NCBI GenBank assembly: GCA_036386415.1
Contig: DASVVT010000071.1
Coordinates: 1 to 64,000, forward strand
DNA length: 64,000 nt
Source: DASVVT01 sp036386415
GTDB taxonomy: Bacteria > Acidobacteriota > Blastocatellia > Pyrinomonadales > Pyrinomonadaceae
Reading direction: 5' to 3'
In this document: positions 51,288-60,365 of the stretch, piece after piece
Layout: the number at the start of each line of letters is the position of its first letter
Numbering within the stretch: the first letter of the stretch is position 1
Position numbers and translations under genes: made by a program
Notes under the pieces: generated by a model
The model's database searches: none
The model's input: the letters and a program-made list of their open reading frames with translations, nothing else
Told to the model about the DNA's origin: nothing

Positions 51288-51476
51288 TTAGGTTGCCGGG
51301 ATGGCATCGATCTCGATGGACGCGGGCGACGGCTGGGAGATCACGCGTGCCGATGTTGTGCTGGCGGGCGCTGTCTGATAGAGGTTTCTTAGATAGATGA
51401 AGAGACCAGCTAACAGGTAGGTGCACAGTGCCAGCGAGAGCACCGAAGGGATCAGTAATATCAGGGTTAATAACAT
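51288..51476 (-). CDS. Small membrane protein
   Basis: A 62-residue protein with one long hydrophobic N-terminal helix (LLTLILLIPSVLSLALCTYLLAGLFIYL, residues 2-29) and a short polar, Ser/Pro-rich tail (residues 33-62). AAGGAG lies 10 nt before the ATG, supporting translation. Its upstream motif GGGAAC, 15 nt, GCCGTATAT resembles those of the sigma-linked genes, so it may belong to the same stress response. No family is recognised. Confidence 0.62.
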   Translation of the reverse strand: MLLTLILLIPSVLSLALCTYLLAGLFIYLRNLYQTAPASTTSARVISQPSPASIEIDAIPAT

Positions 51477-51506
51477 CTTTACTCTTCTCCTTAATTCCTT
51501 AAATCT

Positions 51507-51536
51507 ATATACGGCTTGAACTCGTCATCGGTTCCC
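51507..51536 (-). promoter_or_regulatory. ECF-type promoter motif upstream of small membrane protein gene
   Basis: On the minus strand GGGAAC (51536-51531), 15 nt, GCCGTATAT (51515-51507). The spacing equals the other sites; the first box resembles the classical ECF GGAAC element. Leader about 31 nt. Confidence 0.55.
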
Positions 51537-51597
51537 ACAGGGGACGTTTGATGTAGCTTCGGTTTGCGTTCCTACCTCTCGTCCGTCCGGTATGTGC

Positions 51598-51637
51598 AGT
51601 TGCAGTGCGACCACCTCGCAAAGGTCGCACTGCAACT
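51598..51637. other. Perfect 15-bp hairpin in an intergenic gap
   Basis: AGTTGCAGTGCGACC and its exact complement enclose ACCTCGCAAA. No T-run follows on either strand. It could be an RNA element or a protein-binding dyad. The 514-nt gap 51477-51989 also contains a TGTAGTAG hairpin and a heptamer palindrome. Confidence 0.6.
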
Positions 51638-51822
51638 TCCCAGCGCGACCCGAGGAACTTCCTCACTGTAGATCACGCTTTCCGCAAGGCACTGGTGAGA
51701 TGCTTACCCTGCGATGTCCGTCTGACCACGTAGACCTGTAGGGCAATGAGCATGCCACTGGCAAAATATGGCCGGTCAGGTATGGTTTCGCACAAAAGAG
51801 GCGGGTTTTGGCCTCGGCCCGA

Positions 51823-51850
51823 GCGCAGAGTGTCACTTGTAGTAGACACC
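51823..51850. promoter_or_regulatory. Short hairpin with TGTAGTAG loop, copy 2
   Basis: GTGTC and GACAC flank a loop containing ACTTGTAGTA, preceded by GCGCAG as in the copy at 37333-37360. Role unknown. Confidence 0.45.
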
Positions 51851-51895
51851 CCGGCCAGCCCTCTATCCATTCGGTGAGAGTAAAGAAGAGAAAAT

Positions 51896-51982
51896 GCGGA
51901 ATGATGAATGCGGAATGAAAAGCAGAATCAAAACGCTTTGTTTCAGCTTTTTAATTCATCATTCATCAATCCGCATTCATCA
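51896..51982. repeat. Heptamer palindrome (ATGCGGA / ATGATGA)
   Basis: Left heptamers ATGCGGA, ATGATGA, ATGCGGA, ATGAAAA mirror right TTCATCA, TTCATCA and TCCGCAT-type heptamers. It lies just downstream of the aldolase stop. Confidence 0.82.
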
Positions 51983-51989
51983 TTTGTCT

Positions 51990-53096
51990 TTAAGCGATGG
52001 TGATCTCTTCGGAGAGGTATACGTCCTGGATGGCGTTCAAAAGCTCGACGCCCTCGTTCATCGGGCGCTGGAAGGCTTTGCGCCCGGAGATGAGCCCCAT
52101 GCCGCCGCCACGCTTATTGATGACGGCGGTGCGCACGGCTTCCGTCATATCCGACGCGCCCTTGGATTCGCCGCCCGAATTGATCAGTCCGCAGCGTCCC
52201 ATGTAGCAGTTGGCAACCTGGTAGCGCACCAGATCAATCGGGTTATCCGAGGTCAGCTCCTCATAAACTTTCTTGCTCGTCTTGCCGTACGGGCTCTCTT
52301 TCGTGTTGAGCGCGTTATAGCCGCCGTTGCGCTCGGGCAGCTTCTGCTTGATGATGTCGGCCTCTATGGTGACGCCGAGATGGTTGGCCTGTCCGGTCAG
52401 GTCGGCTGCGGCGTGCATGTCGCCTTCCGAGGTCTTGAACTTTGAATTGCGCAGGTAGCACCAGAGAATCGTCGCCATGCCAAGCTCGTGCGCATAAGCG
52501 AACGCCTGACTGACCTCCGTGATCTGGCGCGTGGACTCATCCGATCCGAAATAGATGGTCGCGCCGACGGCTATGGCACCCATATCGCGCGCCTGATCGA
52601 CAGTGCCGAACAGAACCTGGTCGAACTTGTTCGGATAGGTCAGCAGCTCGTTGTGATTAATCTTGACGATGAAAGGAATTTTGTGAGCGTAGCGACGGGC
52701 AACCGAGCCGAGCACGCCGAACGTCGAAGCGACCGCGTTGCACCCGCCTTCGATAGCGAGCTTGACGATGTTCTGCGGGTCGAAGTATTGCGGGTTGGGG
52801 GCGAAACTCGCTCCGGCTGAATGCTCTATGCCCTGATCGACGGGCAGAATCGAGAGATAGCCCGTCCCGGCCAGCCGCCCGTTATCATAGAGCGTTTGCA
52901 GCGAGCGCAGAACAGACGGGTTGCGATCCGAGAGCGCCCAGACGCGGTCTACGAAGTCCGGGCCGGGCACTTGAATCTGATCTTTGGAGATGGTCTGCGA
53001 TGTGTGATCGAGAAGCCGACGTGCGTCAGCGCCCAGCAGCTCTTCTATCCGATCAAGCTGAGATGTCTCGGCGTCGCGTCTGAGTTCGGTTGCCAT
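51990..53096 (-). CDS. Class I fructose-bisphosphate aldolase (DhnA/FbaB type)
   Basis: Schiff-base aldolase of glycolysis and gluconeogenesis, 368 residues. It is of the archaeal-type DhnA family: GYLSILPVDQGIEHSAG near residue 78, KIPFIVKINHNELLTYP, AIAVGATIYFGSDES and the C-terminal GRCGLINSGGES with GMGLISGRKAF for phosphate binding. Start ATG matches the family N-terminus. The gene is single, with no other glycolytic genes beside it. Confidence 0.95.
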   Translation of the reverse strand: MATELRRDAETSQLDRIEELLGADARRLLDHTSQTISKDQIQVPGPDFVDRVWALSDRNPSVLRSLQTLYDNGRLAGTGYLSILPVDQGIEHSAGASFAPNPQYFDPQNIVKLAIEGGCNAVASTFGVLGSVARRYAHKIPFIVKINHNELLTYPNKFDQVLFGTVDQARDMGAIAVGATIYFGSDESTRQITEVSQAFAYAHELGMATILWCYLRNSKFKTSEGDMHAAADLTGQANHLGVTIEADIIKQKLPERNGGYNALNTKESPYGKTSKKVYEELTSDNPIDLVRYQVANCYMGRCGLINSGGESKGASDMTEAVRTAVINKRGGGMGLISGRKAFQRPMNEGVELLNAIQDVYLSEEITIA

Positions 53097-53419
53097 GAGT
53101 ATCTCTCGTCCTCCTGATTCGAGATTGATTGGTAAGATTGATCGCTCGGAAGCGAGTCACAAATTATATCATAGAGGCTTCAGGTTATCCGAAGCGGAGG
53201 ACAACCATCCGACCCTCTCATGCGTCTAAGGTCGGCTCTGCTTTGGAGCTTCCCCGACCGAGTCGTTGCGGCACTTGCGCGATTAGTCACTATTCAGTAG
53301 AATCTCGCAGTTGCTACGCGTTCTTGCGACATCCGTTTCTAACGGCCTCGCTTCTATTCAACCTCATAATCAACCCTGAATTGCTCTGCGGAAGATTTAA
53401 CCTTGAGGAGTCAACTGCG

Positions 53420-55462
53420 ATGAAATTCCGTTCTTATCTTGTGTGGCTGATGCTGGTTGTCGTCTGCCTCGTCTCTGTGTCTGGAGCGCCGCCGGTGGCG
53501 TTCGCCGCAGGCGGAGACGAGTTTAAGGAATGGCGGCCTATCGACCAGTCAGTCTTCAATTTGCGTGAGCCCGTTGTCGAGAAGGATGCTGATGCCGAGG
53601 CCCTTTTCTGGGAAGTTCGCATGGCGGACGAGATAGAGAGGAATCTGGACAGCGGTACGGTGCGCACCGTGCTTGACCACTACGTCCGCATCAAGGTCTT
53701 CACGGAGCGGGGGCGCGAATCGCAGAGCAAGGTGGACATCCCTTTCGGCAAGAACGAGGAGGTCAAAGATATCGCCGCGCGCACCGTCAAGCCCAACGGG
53801 CAGGTCGTCGAGCTGAGGAAAGAGGATATCTTCGAGCGCACGATAGTTAAAGTAAGCGGCACTAAGATCAAGGCTAAGTCCTTCGCCATGCCGAGCGTCG
53901 AGCCGGGCTCGGTCATCGAATACCGCTGGCGGGAAATCCGCAATGATGACGTTCTCTTTTACGAGCGGCTGCCTTTTCAGCGTGACATCCCCGTCCAGCG
54001 CGTCAAATATTACATCAAGCCATTAGACCTTCCCGGCTTCGGTATGCGCTACCAGACTTTTCACGGGCAGGGCGCTGAGTTCGTCAAAGAGAAGAACGGG
54101 TTCTGGAGCACGACGATGACGAACATGCCCGCCCTTCACGAGGAGCCGCGTATGCCACCGGAGGATGAAGTGCGTACGTGGACGCTGCTCTTCTACACCC
54201 CGGCTGACTACGAGCGCGATCCCAATAAATTTTGGGCTAAGCACGGAAAGCTGATCTACGACAAGACGAAGAAGTACATCAAGGCGAGCAATGAGGTTCA
54301 GCAGGCGGCGACGACGGCCATCGGAAATGCGACGACCGACGAAGAGAAGCTGCAAAGGCTCTTCAATTTTTGCAAGACTCAAATCAAGAACACAGGCGAT
54401 GATGCCTCCGGCATTTCAGATGATGAGCGCGCGAAGCTGAAAGCGAACAAGTCGCCCGCCGATACGCTCAAGCGTGGGATGGGCAGCGGCCCTGATATAG
54501 ACCTGCTGTTTGCCGCGCTCGCGACCGCTGCCGGCTTCGAGGCGCGCGTCGTTAATTCCGCCACGCGCGATGATGTCTTCTTTGATAAGAACTTCGCGAG
54601 CAGCTACTTTATCAGCACCTACAACATCGCCGTGCGCGTCGGCAACGAGTGGCGTTTCTTCGATCCGGGCAGCACCTACGTGCCCTACGGGATGTTGCTC
54701 TGGTCGGAAGAGGGACAGGAATCGCTCGTCTCCGATCCGAAGGAGCCGACCTTCGTCAAGACGCCCATGTCGCCGCCTGAAAAGTCGCAGGAAAAGCGCA
54801 TGGCCTCGTTCAAATTGAGCGAAGACGGCACGCTCGAAGGCGACGTGCGCATCGAGTACACGGGACACTTCGCCATTGAAAAGAAGGAGGAGTACGACGA
54901 CGACTCTCCAGCCGAGCGCGAGCAGGCGTTGCGTGATATGCTCAAGGCGCAGATGAGCACGGCGGAGGTGACGAACGTCAAAATCGAGAACGTGACAGAC
55001 CCCGCCAAGCCGTTCATCTATGCCTATCACGTGAAAGTTCCGGGCTATGCGCAGCGCACCGGCAAGCGGCTCTTTCTGCAACCGGCCTTCTTCCAGCACG
55101 GCGTCGGCCCATTGTTCACGACCAGTGAGCGCAGGTATCCGGTCTACTTTCACTACCCGTGGTCGGAGAGCGATGGGGTGACCATCGAGTTGCCCGCAGG
55201 CTACACGCTCGATAACCCTGATCGGCCCGCGCCCTTTGCCGCAGGCGACATGAGCAAGTACGATGTACAGATTCTGACCACGAAGGATGGGCGCAAGTTG
55301 ATCTATAAGCGCAAGTTCTTCTTTGGCGCAGGCGGCGCAGTCTATTTCCCGACTCAAGGGTACGCGCAGCTCAAGCAGTACTTCGACGCGCTTAATAAAA
55401 GCGACAACCACACGATCACGCTCAAGCAGAGCGCGGAAGCGGCTCCCGCTCCTTCAAACTAA
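53420..55462 (+). CDS. DUF3857/transglutaminase-like protein, catalytic residues lost
   Basis: Exported protein of 680 residues from ATG 53420, which has GAGGAG 9 nt upstream; the longer frame to 53129 lacks such a site. Signal peptide residues 6-29. Residues 60-230 form a DUF3857 beta domain (VRTVLDHYVRIKVFTERGRES), and 300-470 a transglutaminase-like core. At the catalytic cysteine position the sequence reads GMGSGPDIDLL (about 354-362) with Gly instead of Cys, and the following His position reads STYNIAV. Only the Asp-like RFFDPGS remains. The intact paralogue follows 69 nt downstream. Confidence 0.87.
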   Translation: MKFRSYLVWLMLVVVCLVSVSGAPPVAFAAGGDEFKEWRPIDQSVFNLREPVVEKDADAEALFWEVRMADEIERNLDSGTVRTVLDHYVRIKVFTERGRESQSKVDIPFGKNEEVKDIAARTVKPNGQVVELRKEDIFERTIVKVSGTKIKAKSFAMPSVEPGSVIEYRWREIRNDDVLFYERLPFQRDIPVQRVKYYIKPLDLPGFGMRYQTFHGQGAEFVKEKNGFWSTTMTNMPALHEEPRMPPEDEVRTWTLLFYTPADYERDPNKFWAKHGKLIYDKTKKYIKASNEVQQAATTAIGNATTDEEKLQRLFNFCKTQIKNTGDDASGISDDERAKLKANKSPADTLKRGMGSGPDIDLLFAALATAAGFEARVVNSATRDDVFFDKNFASSYFISTYNIAVRVGNEWRFFDPGSTYVPYGMLLWSEEGQESLVSDPKEPTFVKTPMSPPEKSQEKRMASFKLSEDGTLEGDVRIEYTGHFAIEKKEEYDDDSPAEREQALRDMLKAQMSTAEVTNVKIENVTDPAKPFIYAYHVKVPGYAQRTGKRLFLQPAFFQHGVGPLFTTSERRYPVYFHYPWSESDGVTIELPAGYTLDNPDRPAPFAAGDMSKYDVQILTTKDGRKLIYKRKFFFGAGGAVYFPTQGYAQLKQYFDALNKSDNHTITLKQSAEAAPAPSN

Positions 55463-55531
55463 GATCGTGTCCCGCTCCCGACTGATTCTGAAATGGATCA
55501 CCGCACTCAAAGGTGATCGAGGCTGAAAGAC

Positions 55532-57517
55532 ATGTTTTATAGATTAATCGGACTCAGCTTTGTGCTCATGGTGGCGGCGGCGGCGGCTGCTCCGGCGTTT
55601 GCGGCAGGCGACGATACTCCACAATGGTTGCTGCAAGCGGCCTCAGCCAGCGCCCCCGCGTATGACAAGGATGTGCCCGCAGTCGTCCTGCTTAACGACC
55701 AGACGGTCACCATCGGCGCGAATGGTCTCATCATCACGACCACCAACTACGCCGTGCGCATCCTCACGCACGAGGGACGCGCCTTCGCCGTCGCCTCTCA
55801 AGGATACGCGACGGATGGGGGACGTGTGCGCGACATGCGCGCGTGGCTGATCCGTTCGACGGGCAATGTCAAGCGCTACGGCAAGAATGAGATCATAGAC
55901 AGAGTCTCCGACATGGATGATGTCTACAATGAATCAAGAGTCAGCCTCATCTCGGCCTCCGATGATGCCGACGCCGGAATGACCTTCGGCTACCAGGTGA
56001 CGAGCGAAGAACGCTCGCTCTTCCCGCAGGACGAGTGGATTTTTCAGGACTGCTTTCTCGGCATCAACGCCTGCTTACCGGCGCTGGTGTCGCGCTACCA
56101 GTTGATGCTTCCCTCCGGCTGGAGCGCTTCGAGCGTCACGTTCAACCACAACAACAAGCTCGAACCTAACGTCAACGGCTCGTCTTACTCCTGGCAATTA
56201 ATCAACCTTCCTCCCATCGCGCCGGAAGCCGCCAGCCCGGAAGTGACATCGCTTGCGCCCAGACTTGCCGTCAGCTACTTCCCCGCGCAGGCGGGCGGCC
56301 TCAGGACCTTCTCAAACTGGGTCGATGTCTCGCGCTGGTATAGCGAGCTGAGCGATCCACAGGCTGCGCCGGATGATGCCCTGGCGATGAAGGCGCAGCA
56401 GTTGACTGCCAGCGCCAAAACAGAGCTTGAGAAGATACGTGCGATTGGCCGTTATGTGCAGGGCTTGCAGTACATTTCGGTTCAGATGGGCGTCGGACGT
56501 TTTCGCCCGCACAGCGCCACGGAAGTCTTCGCCAAGTCGTACGGCGATTGCAAAGACAAGGCGAACCTGATGCGCGCCATGCTCAGAGCAGTCAAGATTC
56601 AGGCCTACCCCGTGCTGATCTATTCGGGCGACCGCAGCTACGTGCGCGAAGAGTGGGCCTCGCCAAAGCAGTTCAACCACTGCATCATCGCCATTAAAGT
56701 GAGCGACGAGACGCAGGCCCCGACCATCGTCCAGCATCCCGGTCTGGGACGCCTGCTGATCTTCGACGCGACAGACCCCAGCACGCTGGTCGGCGATCTG
56801 CCCGAAGATGAACAGGGCAGCTTCGCGCTCGTTGCCGCCGGCGACCAGGGCTCGCTTTTGCGTATGCCGATGACGCCGCCCGAATCGAACCACCTGGAGC
56901 GGCAGACCGAAGTGAGCCTCGCGCCCGACGGCTCCATCAACGCCACCGTGCAGGAGCATTCGGCGGGGCAATCAGCCGCACGTGAAAGAGGGATGTTTCG
57001 CCAACTGTCGCGCCCCGAATACACGAAGATGATCGAACGCTGGGTGACGCGCGGTGCGACCGGCGCGCGCGTTCTAAAGGTCGAGCCAAAGGACAACACC
57101 ACGGATGCCTCTTTCGCGTTGAAAGTTGAGTTCACAGCCCCCGAATACGGGCAACTGATGCAGAATCGCCTGCTCGTCTTCAAGCCGGCCATCATCTCGC
57201 GCCGCGAATCCCTTTTCCTGACCGAAGCCACGCGCAAGCAGCCGGTCGTGCTCCCGCCCTACGCCTACCGCGAGACGGCGAACATCAAGCTGCCCGCCGG
57301 ATTCGAGGTCGATGAGCTGCCCGATCCAACCAAGCTCGATACCTCGTTTGGCACGTACAGTACGACCTACGAGGTCAAGGACGGCAGTCTCATCTTCACA
57401 CGCACGCTGGTTCAGCGCGCCTCGACCGTGCCCGTCGCCGATTACCAGAAAGTGCGCGGCTTCTACGAGCGCATACGCGCCGCCGAGCAATCCCCTGTCG
57501 TGCTGGCTAAAAAGTAG
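55532..57517 (+). CDS. DUF3857/transglutaminase-like protein, catalytic triad intact
   Basis: Exported protein of 661 residues. Signal peptide residues 5-25 (GLSFVLMVAAAAAAPAFAA). An N-terminal DUF3857 domain is followed by a transglutaminase-like core with C340 in SYGDCKDKANLM, His in KQFNHCIIAIKV (near 383) and Asp in LIFDATDPS (near 411), so the triad is complete. The C-terminal region (residues 450-650) is a DUF2569-like beta domain. It is co-transcribed with the degenerate paralogue upstream, suggesting a pair of surface proteins of which one is catalytic. Its stop TAG is in a heptamer repeat. Confidence 0.9.
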   Translation: MFYRLIGLSFVLMVAAAAAAPAFAAGDDTPQWLLQAASASAPAYDKDVPAVVLLNDQTVTIGANGLIITTTNYAVRILTHEGRAFAVASQGYATDGGRVRDMRAWLIRSTGNVKRYGKNEIIDRVSDMDDVYNESRVSLISASDDADAGMTFGYQVTSEERSLFPQDEWIFQDCFLGINACLPALVSRYQLMLPSGWSASSVTFNHNNKLEPNVNGSSYSWQLINLPPIAPEAASPEVTSLAPRLAVSYFPAQAGGLRTFSNWVDVSRWYSELSDPQAAPDDALAMKAQQLTASAKTELEKIRAIGRYVQGLQYISVQMGVGRFRPHSATEVFAKSYGDCKDKANLMRAMLRAVKIQAYPVLIYSGDRSYVREEWASPKQFNHCIIAIKVSDETQAPTIVQHPGLGRLLIFDATDPSTLVGDLPEDEQGSFALVAAGDQGSLLRMPMTPPESNHLERQTEVSLAPDGSINATVQEHSAGQSAARERGMFRQLSRPEYTKMIERWVTRGATGARVLKVEPKDNTTDASFALKVEFTAPEYGQLMQNRLLVFKPAIISRRESLFLTEATRKQPVVLPPYAYRETANIKLPAGFEVDELPDPTKLDTSFGTYSTTYEVKDGSLIFTRTLVQRASTVPVADYQKVRGFYERIRAAEQSPVVLAKK

Positions 57518-57640
57518 TCAGTAGTCAGTTGTCCGTGGTCCGTTGTTCTTTGAGTGCTGATGGGCGGGGAGTGCTTAATCTTCAGCTCTCAACTTTCCAC
57601 ACACAAACGACGGACAACTGACCACGGACAACTGACCACT
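57513..57640. repeat. Heptamer palindrome (AGTAGTC / AACTGAC)
   Basis: Left heptamers AGTAGTC, AGTAGTC, AGTTGTC, CGTGGTC and CGTTGTT mirror right GACGGAC, AACTGAC, CACGGAC and AACTGAC. It contains the stop codon of the preceding gene and ends 1-2 nt before the convergent pabC stop. Confidence 0.85.
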
Positions 57641-57641
57641 T

Positions 57642-58496
57642 TTAATCTGCAAACGTAAGCTGGCGAAATGCCTCGTGCAGGCGCATGAAGACGCTTCCGA
57701 CTGGAACCGTATAGCGGTGGAAGTCGAAGGTCGTCACAATCGCGACCCCTAGACCCGCCGAAGTGAGAAATATTTCGTCCGCATCGGCCAGTTGCGACAG
57801 CTCGTAGACGCCTTCGACGTGTGGGATGGAAAGCTCTGTGGCGAGCGCGAGTGTGCGAGCGCGCGTCGTGCCTGCGAGCGCGCCGGTCTGGAGCGCGGGC
57901 GTGTGAATCGTCCCATCCGTCACCCAGAAGATGTTTGCCATCGTCGCCGAGACGACCTCGCCGCGCTCGTTGAGCGTCACGGCTTCGTCGAAATCGCGGG
58001 AGCGCGCCTCTTCCCAGCAGAGCAGATGATCCAGGTAGTTGATGCTCTTGACGCCCGCGATTGGCGAGAGCGTGTTGATGCGATAGGGCGAGACGGTGAG
58101 CGCCAGTCCCTCTTCATTGATCACGCGCGCATCTGCGGTCATCAAGAGCAACTCGGTCTTGCGCGCGCCGCCAGCGCCCTTTAATTTCCAGACATCGCGC
58201 CCCCCGCTCCCGAAAAGAGTGACGCGCGCGCGCCCGTCCCTTACTTTGTTCGCTTCGATCAGGCGAGCCAGAGCCGCGCCGACGCCCTCTTCGTCAAAGC
58301 CGCTGCAATCGACACCCGTGCGCAACGCGTGATCCACGAGCCGCATCCAGTGCTGCGGCCAGAGGAACGCGTGTCCCCTGTAGATGGCAAGCGTCGTGAA
58401 GACGCCGCGCCCGTAGAGCGCCGCCGAGGTGACGGGCAGCAGACGCGCTTTCGTCGCTTCCACCAGCCTGTTGTTATAAATGACGTGCGAGTGCAT
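57642..58496 (-). CDS. pabC: Class IV aminotransferase, aminodeoxychorismate lyase-like
   Basis: PLP enzyme of 284 residues related to aminodeoxychorismate lyase (PabC) and branched-chain aminotransferases. The PLP lysine is in AGVKSINYLDHLLC (near residue 163), and the class IV blocks GRGVFTTLAIYRG, EAVTLNERGEVVSATMANIFW and GALAGTTRARTLALA are present. The next gene upstream on the strand is pabB, so a para-aminobenzoate (folate) role is favoured over branched-chain or D-amino acid transamination. Start ATG at 58496 is the family start (MHSHVIYNNRLVEA). Confidence 0.85.
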   Translation of the reverse strand: MHSHVIYNNRLVEATKARLLPVTSAALYGRGVFTTLAIYRGHAFLWPQHWMRLVDHALRTGVDCSGFDEEGVGAALARLIEANKVRDGRARVTLFGSGGRDVWKLKGAGGARKTELLLMTADARVINEEGLALTVSPYRINTLSPIAGVKSINYLDHLLCWEEARSRDFDEAVTLNERGEVVSATMANIFWVTDGTIHTPALQTGALAGTTRARTLALATELSIPHVEGVYELSQLADADEIFLTSAGLGVAIVTTFDFHRYTVPVGSVFMRLHEAFRQLTFAD

Positions 58497-58660
58497 CTCT
58501 TGCGCTCAAGCGCCGGGCTCCAAACGTGGCGAGGCTCAACCGAGTTAGATCAGGACAACAGGGACAGACAGGATACACAAGATGTGATTTGAAATCTACA
58601 ATCCAAAATTCAGACCATCAATTACCAACCTTTGATCTCACGCTCATCTCATACCGGATT

Positions 58661-58795
58661 GCAGAATGAAAGAGGGCGGGCGACCGATCCACGCGCTCGA
58701 CACGAAGCAACACGAAACAGCCCCTCTATTCGTGTTATTTCGTGTTGCTTCGTGGATTGTCCCCCGTCCTCTTTTGATTGCATCCTGGTATTACC
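58661..58795. repeat. CACGAAGCAACACGAA-type inverted repeat, copy 3
   Basis: Left arm GACACGAAGCAACACGAAAC and right arm TTTCGTGTTGCTTCGTGG, with outer right flank GATTGCATCCTGGTAT complementary to the outer flank near 9505. It separates pabB from pabC; 58497-58660 shows nothing else. Confidence 0.82.
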
Positions 58796-58803
58796 TATTC
58801 ATT

Positions 58804-60327
58804 TCAGCCGTCACCGATGTTCAGAGCGTTTAAGAGCGCGCGTGCCTTGACGAGCGATTCTTCATATTCGAGTAGCGGGTCGCTGTCGGCGACGATGCCG
58901 CCGCCGACATTGAAGCGCGCGAGCGTTGAGTTGACAGTCATGGTGCGGATGGCGACGTTGAGGTCTAAGCGACCGTCGAAGGAGAAATAACCGATGGCGC
59001 CCATCGAAAGCCCGCGCGGCGCAGTCTCTATCTCGTCTATGATCTCTATGGCGCGGATTTTGGGCGCGCCCGTTACAGAGCCGCAGGGAAAGGAGGCGCG
59101 CAGCAGGTCGCCCGCCGTGACCTGCTCGCGCAGCCGCCCGCGTACTTTAGAGACCAGATGAAAGAGGGTCGGGTGCTCCTGAACGGTGAAAAGCTCAAGG
59201 ACTTCAACCGACCCGTACTCGCAGACGCGACCCAGATCGTTCCTCAGAAGGTCGACGATCATGACATTCTCGGCGCGATCCTTCTCGCTTCTCTGTAGCT
59301 CTGCGCGCAAACGTTTGTCCTCTTCCGCGCTCTGCCCGCGCGCTCTTGTGCCCTTGATCGGCCAAGCCTCGACGCGACGCTTTGTCCCGCACACTTCGAC
59401 TCTTAGAAAGCGCTCGGGAGAGGCGCTGATGACTGCATCCAGGCGGCGGCGTATGAAAGCGGCGAAAGAGGCCGGATGAGAACTGCGCAGGCGTAAGAAT
59501 ATCTGCTCGGGTTGGGTGCGCTCGGCGAGTGCCACTGAAAGCTGCTGTGTCAGGTTGGCCTGGTAGATGTCGCCGGCAGCGATGTGACGCTTGATACGTT
59601 GGACGCAGGCGATGTATTCATCACGAGTAAAGTTTGAGCTGAGAGCGTGTGTCGCTTGAGGCGACCCTTCATCGAAAGGCGACAGGGAAGTTTGACCTTG
59701 AGGAGATCGCCCACCGGCTTCGAGCAGATTCGCTTGATAAGTCTCTCTACCGGCTAGCGCAGCATTGAGCGCGCTGTAAAACTTCGACACACTCTCAGGC
59801 CCGGCACGGCTGACGATCTCCGTCCGGCTGCGCGCATAATCGTGTACGACCAGCGTGTCATAAAAAGCGAGCACGGCGTCAGGTTCGCTCTTGACGCCGT
59901 GCGGAAGAGGAGAGCGCAGGCGTTCAAAGCGGCGGACGAGATCGTATGAGAAGGTGGCGATGCATGCGCCAGCGACCGGCAGGTGTGTTTTGGCTGTTTG
60001 CGGCGTGCGATATTTTTCGAGACGGTCGTCAAGAACGCCGAGAGCATCGACGCACACGGCGCGCTCAAGGCTTCCATCGTGGCGCGTGATGAGCGCGTCA
60101 TCGCCCCAGACCTCTATCACCTCAAAAGGATCGAAGCCCGCGATGAGAAAGCGTGCCTCATCGTCGCCGCGCGCTCCCCCACTATCCAGAATGCTGACCC
60201 GCCGCGCCGTATCAAGACTGAGCAGAGCTTCGAGAAGACGATCAGCCGCAAGAGGGATTTCACAGACAATCGCCGTTTGATCCATCGCTTTCATTCGATG
60301 TCCCACGCGCATGGTGTGCTTACTCAT
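58804..60327 (-). CDS. pabB: Aminodeoxychorismate synthase component I
   Basis: Converts chorismate with ammonia to aminodeoxychorismate, first step of para-aminobenzoate synthesis, 507 residues. The chorismate-binding domain has the blocks AAGDIYQANLTQQLSVAL, SASPERFLRVE, AWPIKGTRARG, MIVDLLRNDLGRV, LRASFPCGSVTGAPKIRA and the C-terminal GGGIVADSDPLLEYEESLVKARAL. Anthranilate synthase is the alternative, but the neighbouring pabC-like gene favours PabB. The glutaminase PabA is not in the window. Starts at ATG 60327 or at a Met 11-14 residues later. Confidence 0.92.
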   Translation of the reverse strand: MSKHTMRVGHRMKAMDQTAIVCEIPLAADRLLEALLSLDTARRVSILDSGGARGDDEARFLIAGFDPFEVIEVWGDDALITRHDGSLERAVCVDALGVLDDRLEKYRTPQTAKTHLPVAGACIATFSYDLVRRFERLRSPLPHGVKSEPDAVLAFYDTLVVHDYARSRTEIVSRAGPESVSKFYSALNAALAGRETYQANLLEAGGRSPQGQTSLSPFDEGSPQATHALSSNFTRDEYIACVQRIKRHIAAGDIYQANLTQQLSVALAERTQPEQIFLRLRSSHPASFAAFIRRRLDAVISASPERFLRVEVCGTKRRVEAWPIKGTRARGQSAEEDKRLRAELQRSEKDRAENVMIVDLLRNDLGRVCEYGSVEVLELFTVQEHPTLFHLVSKVRGRLREQVTAGDLLRASFPCGSVTGAPKIRAIEIIDEIETAPRGLSMGAIGYFSFDGRLDLNVAIRTMTVNSTLARFNVGGGIVADSDPLLEYEESLVKARALLNALNIGDG

Positions 60328-60365
60328 TAAACCGTTGGATCAATGAGTAAACGGATCAATCCCTT

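Noticed and set aside
53129..53419. Extension of the first DUF3857 protein
   Set aside because: GAGGAG and a clean signal peptide support the start at 53420.
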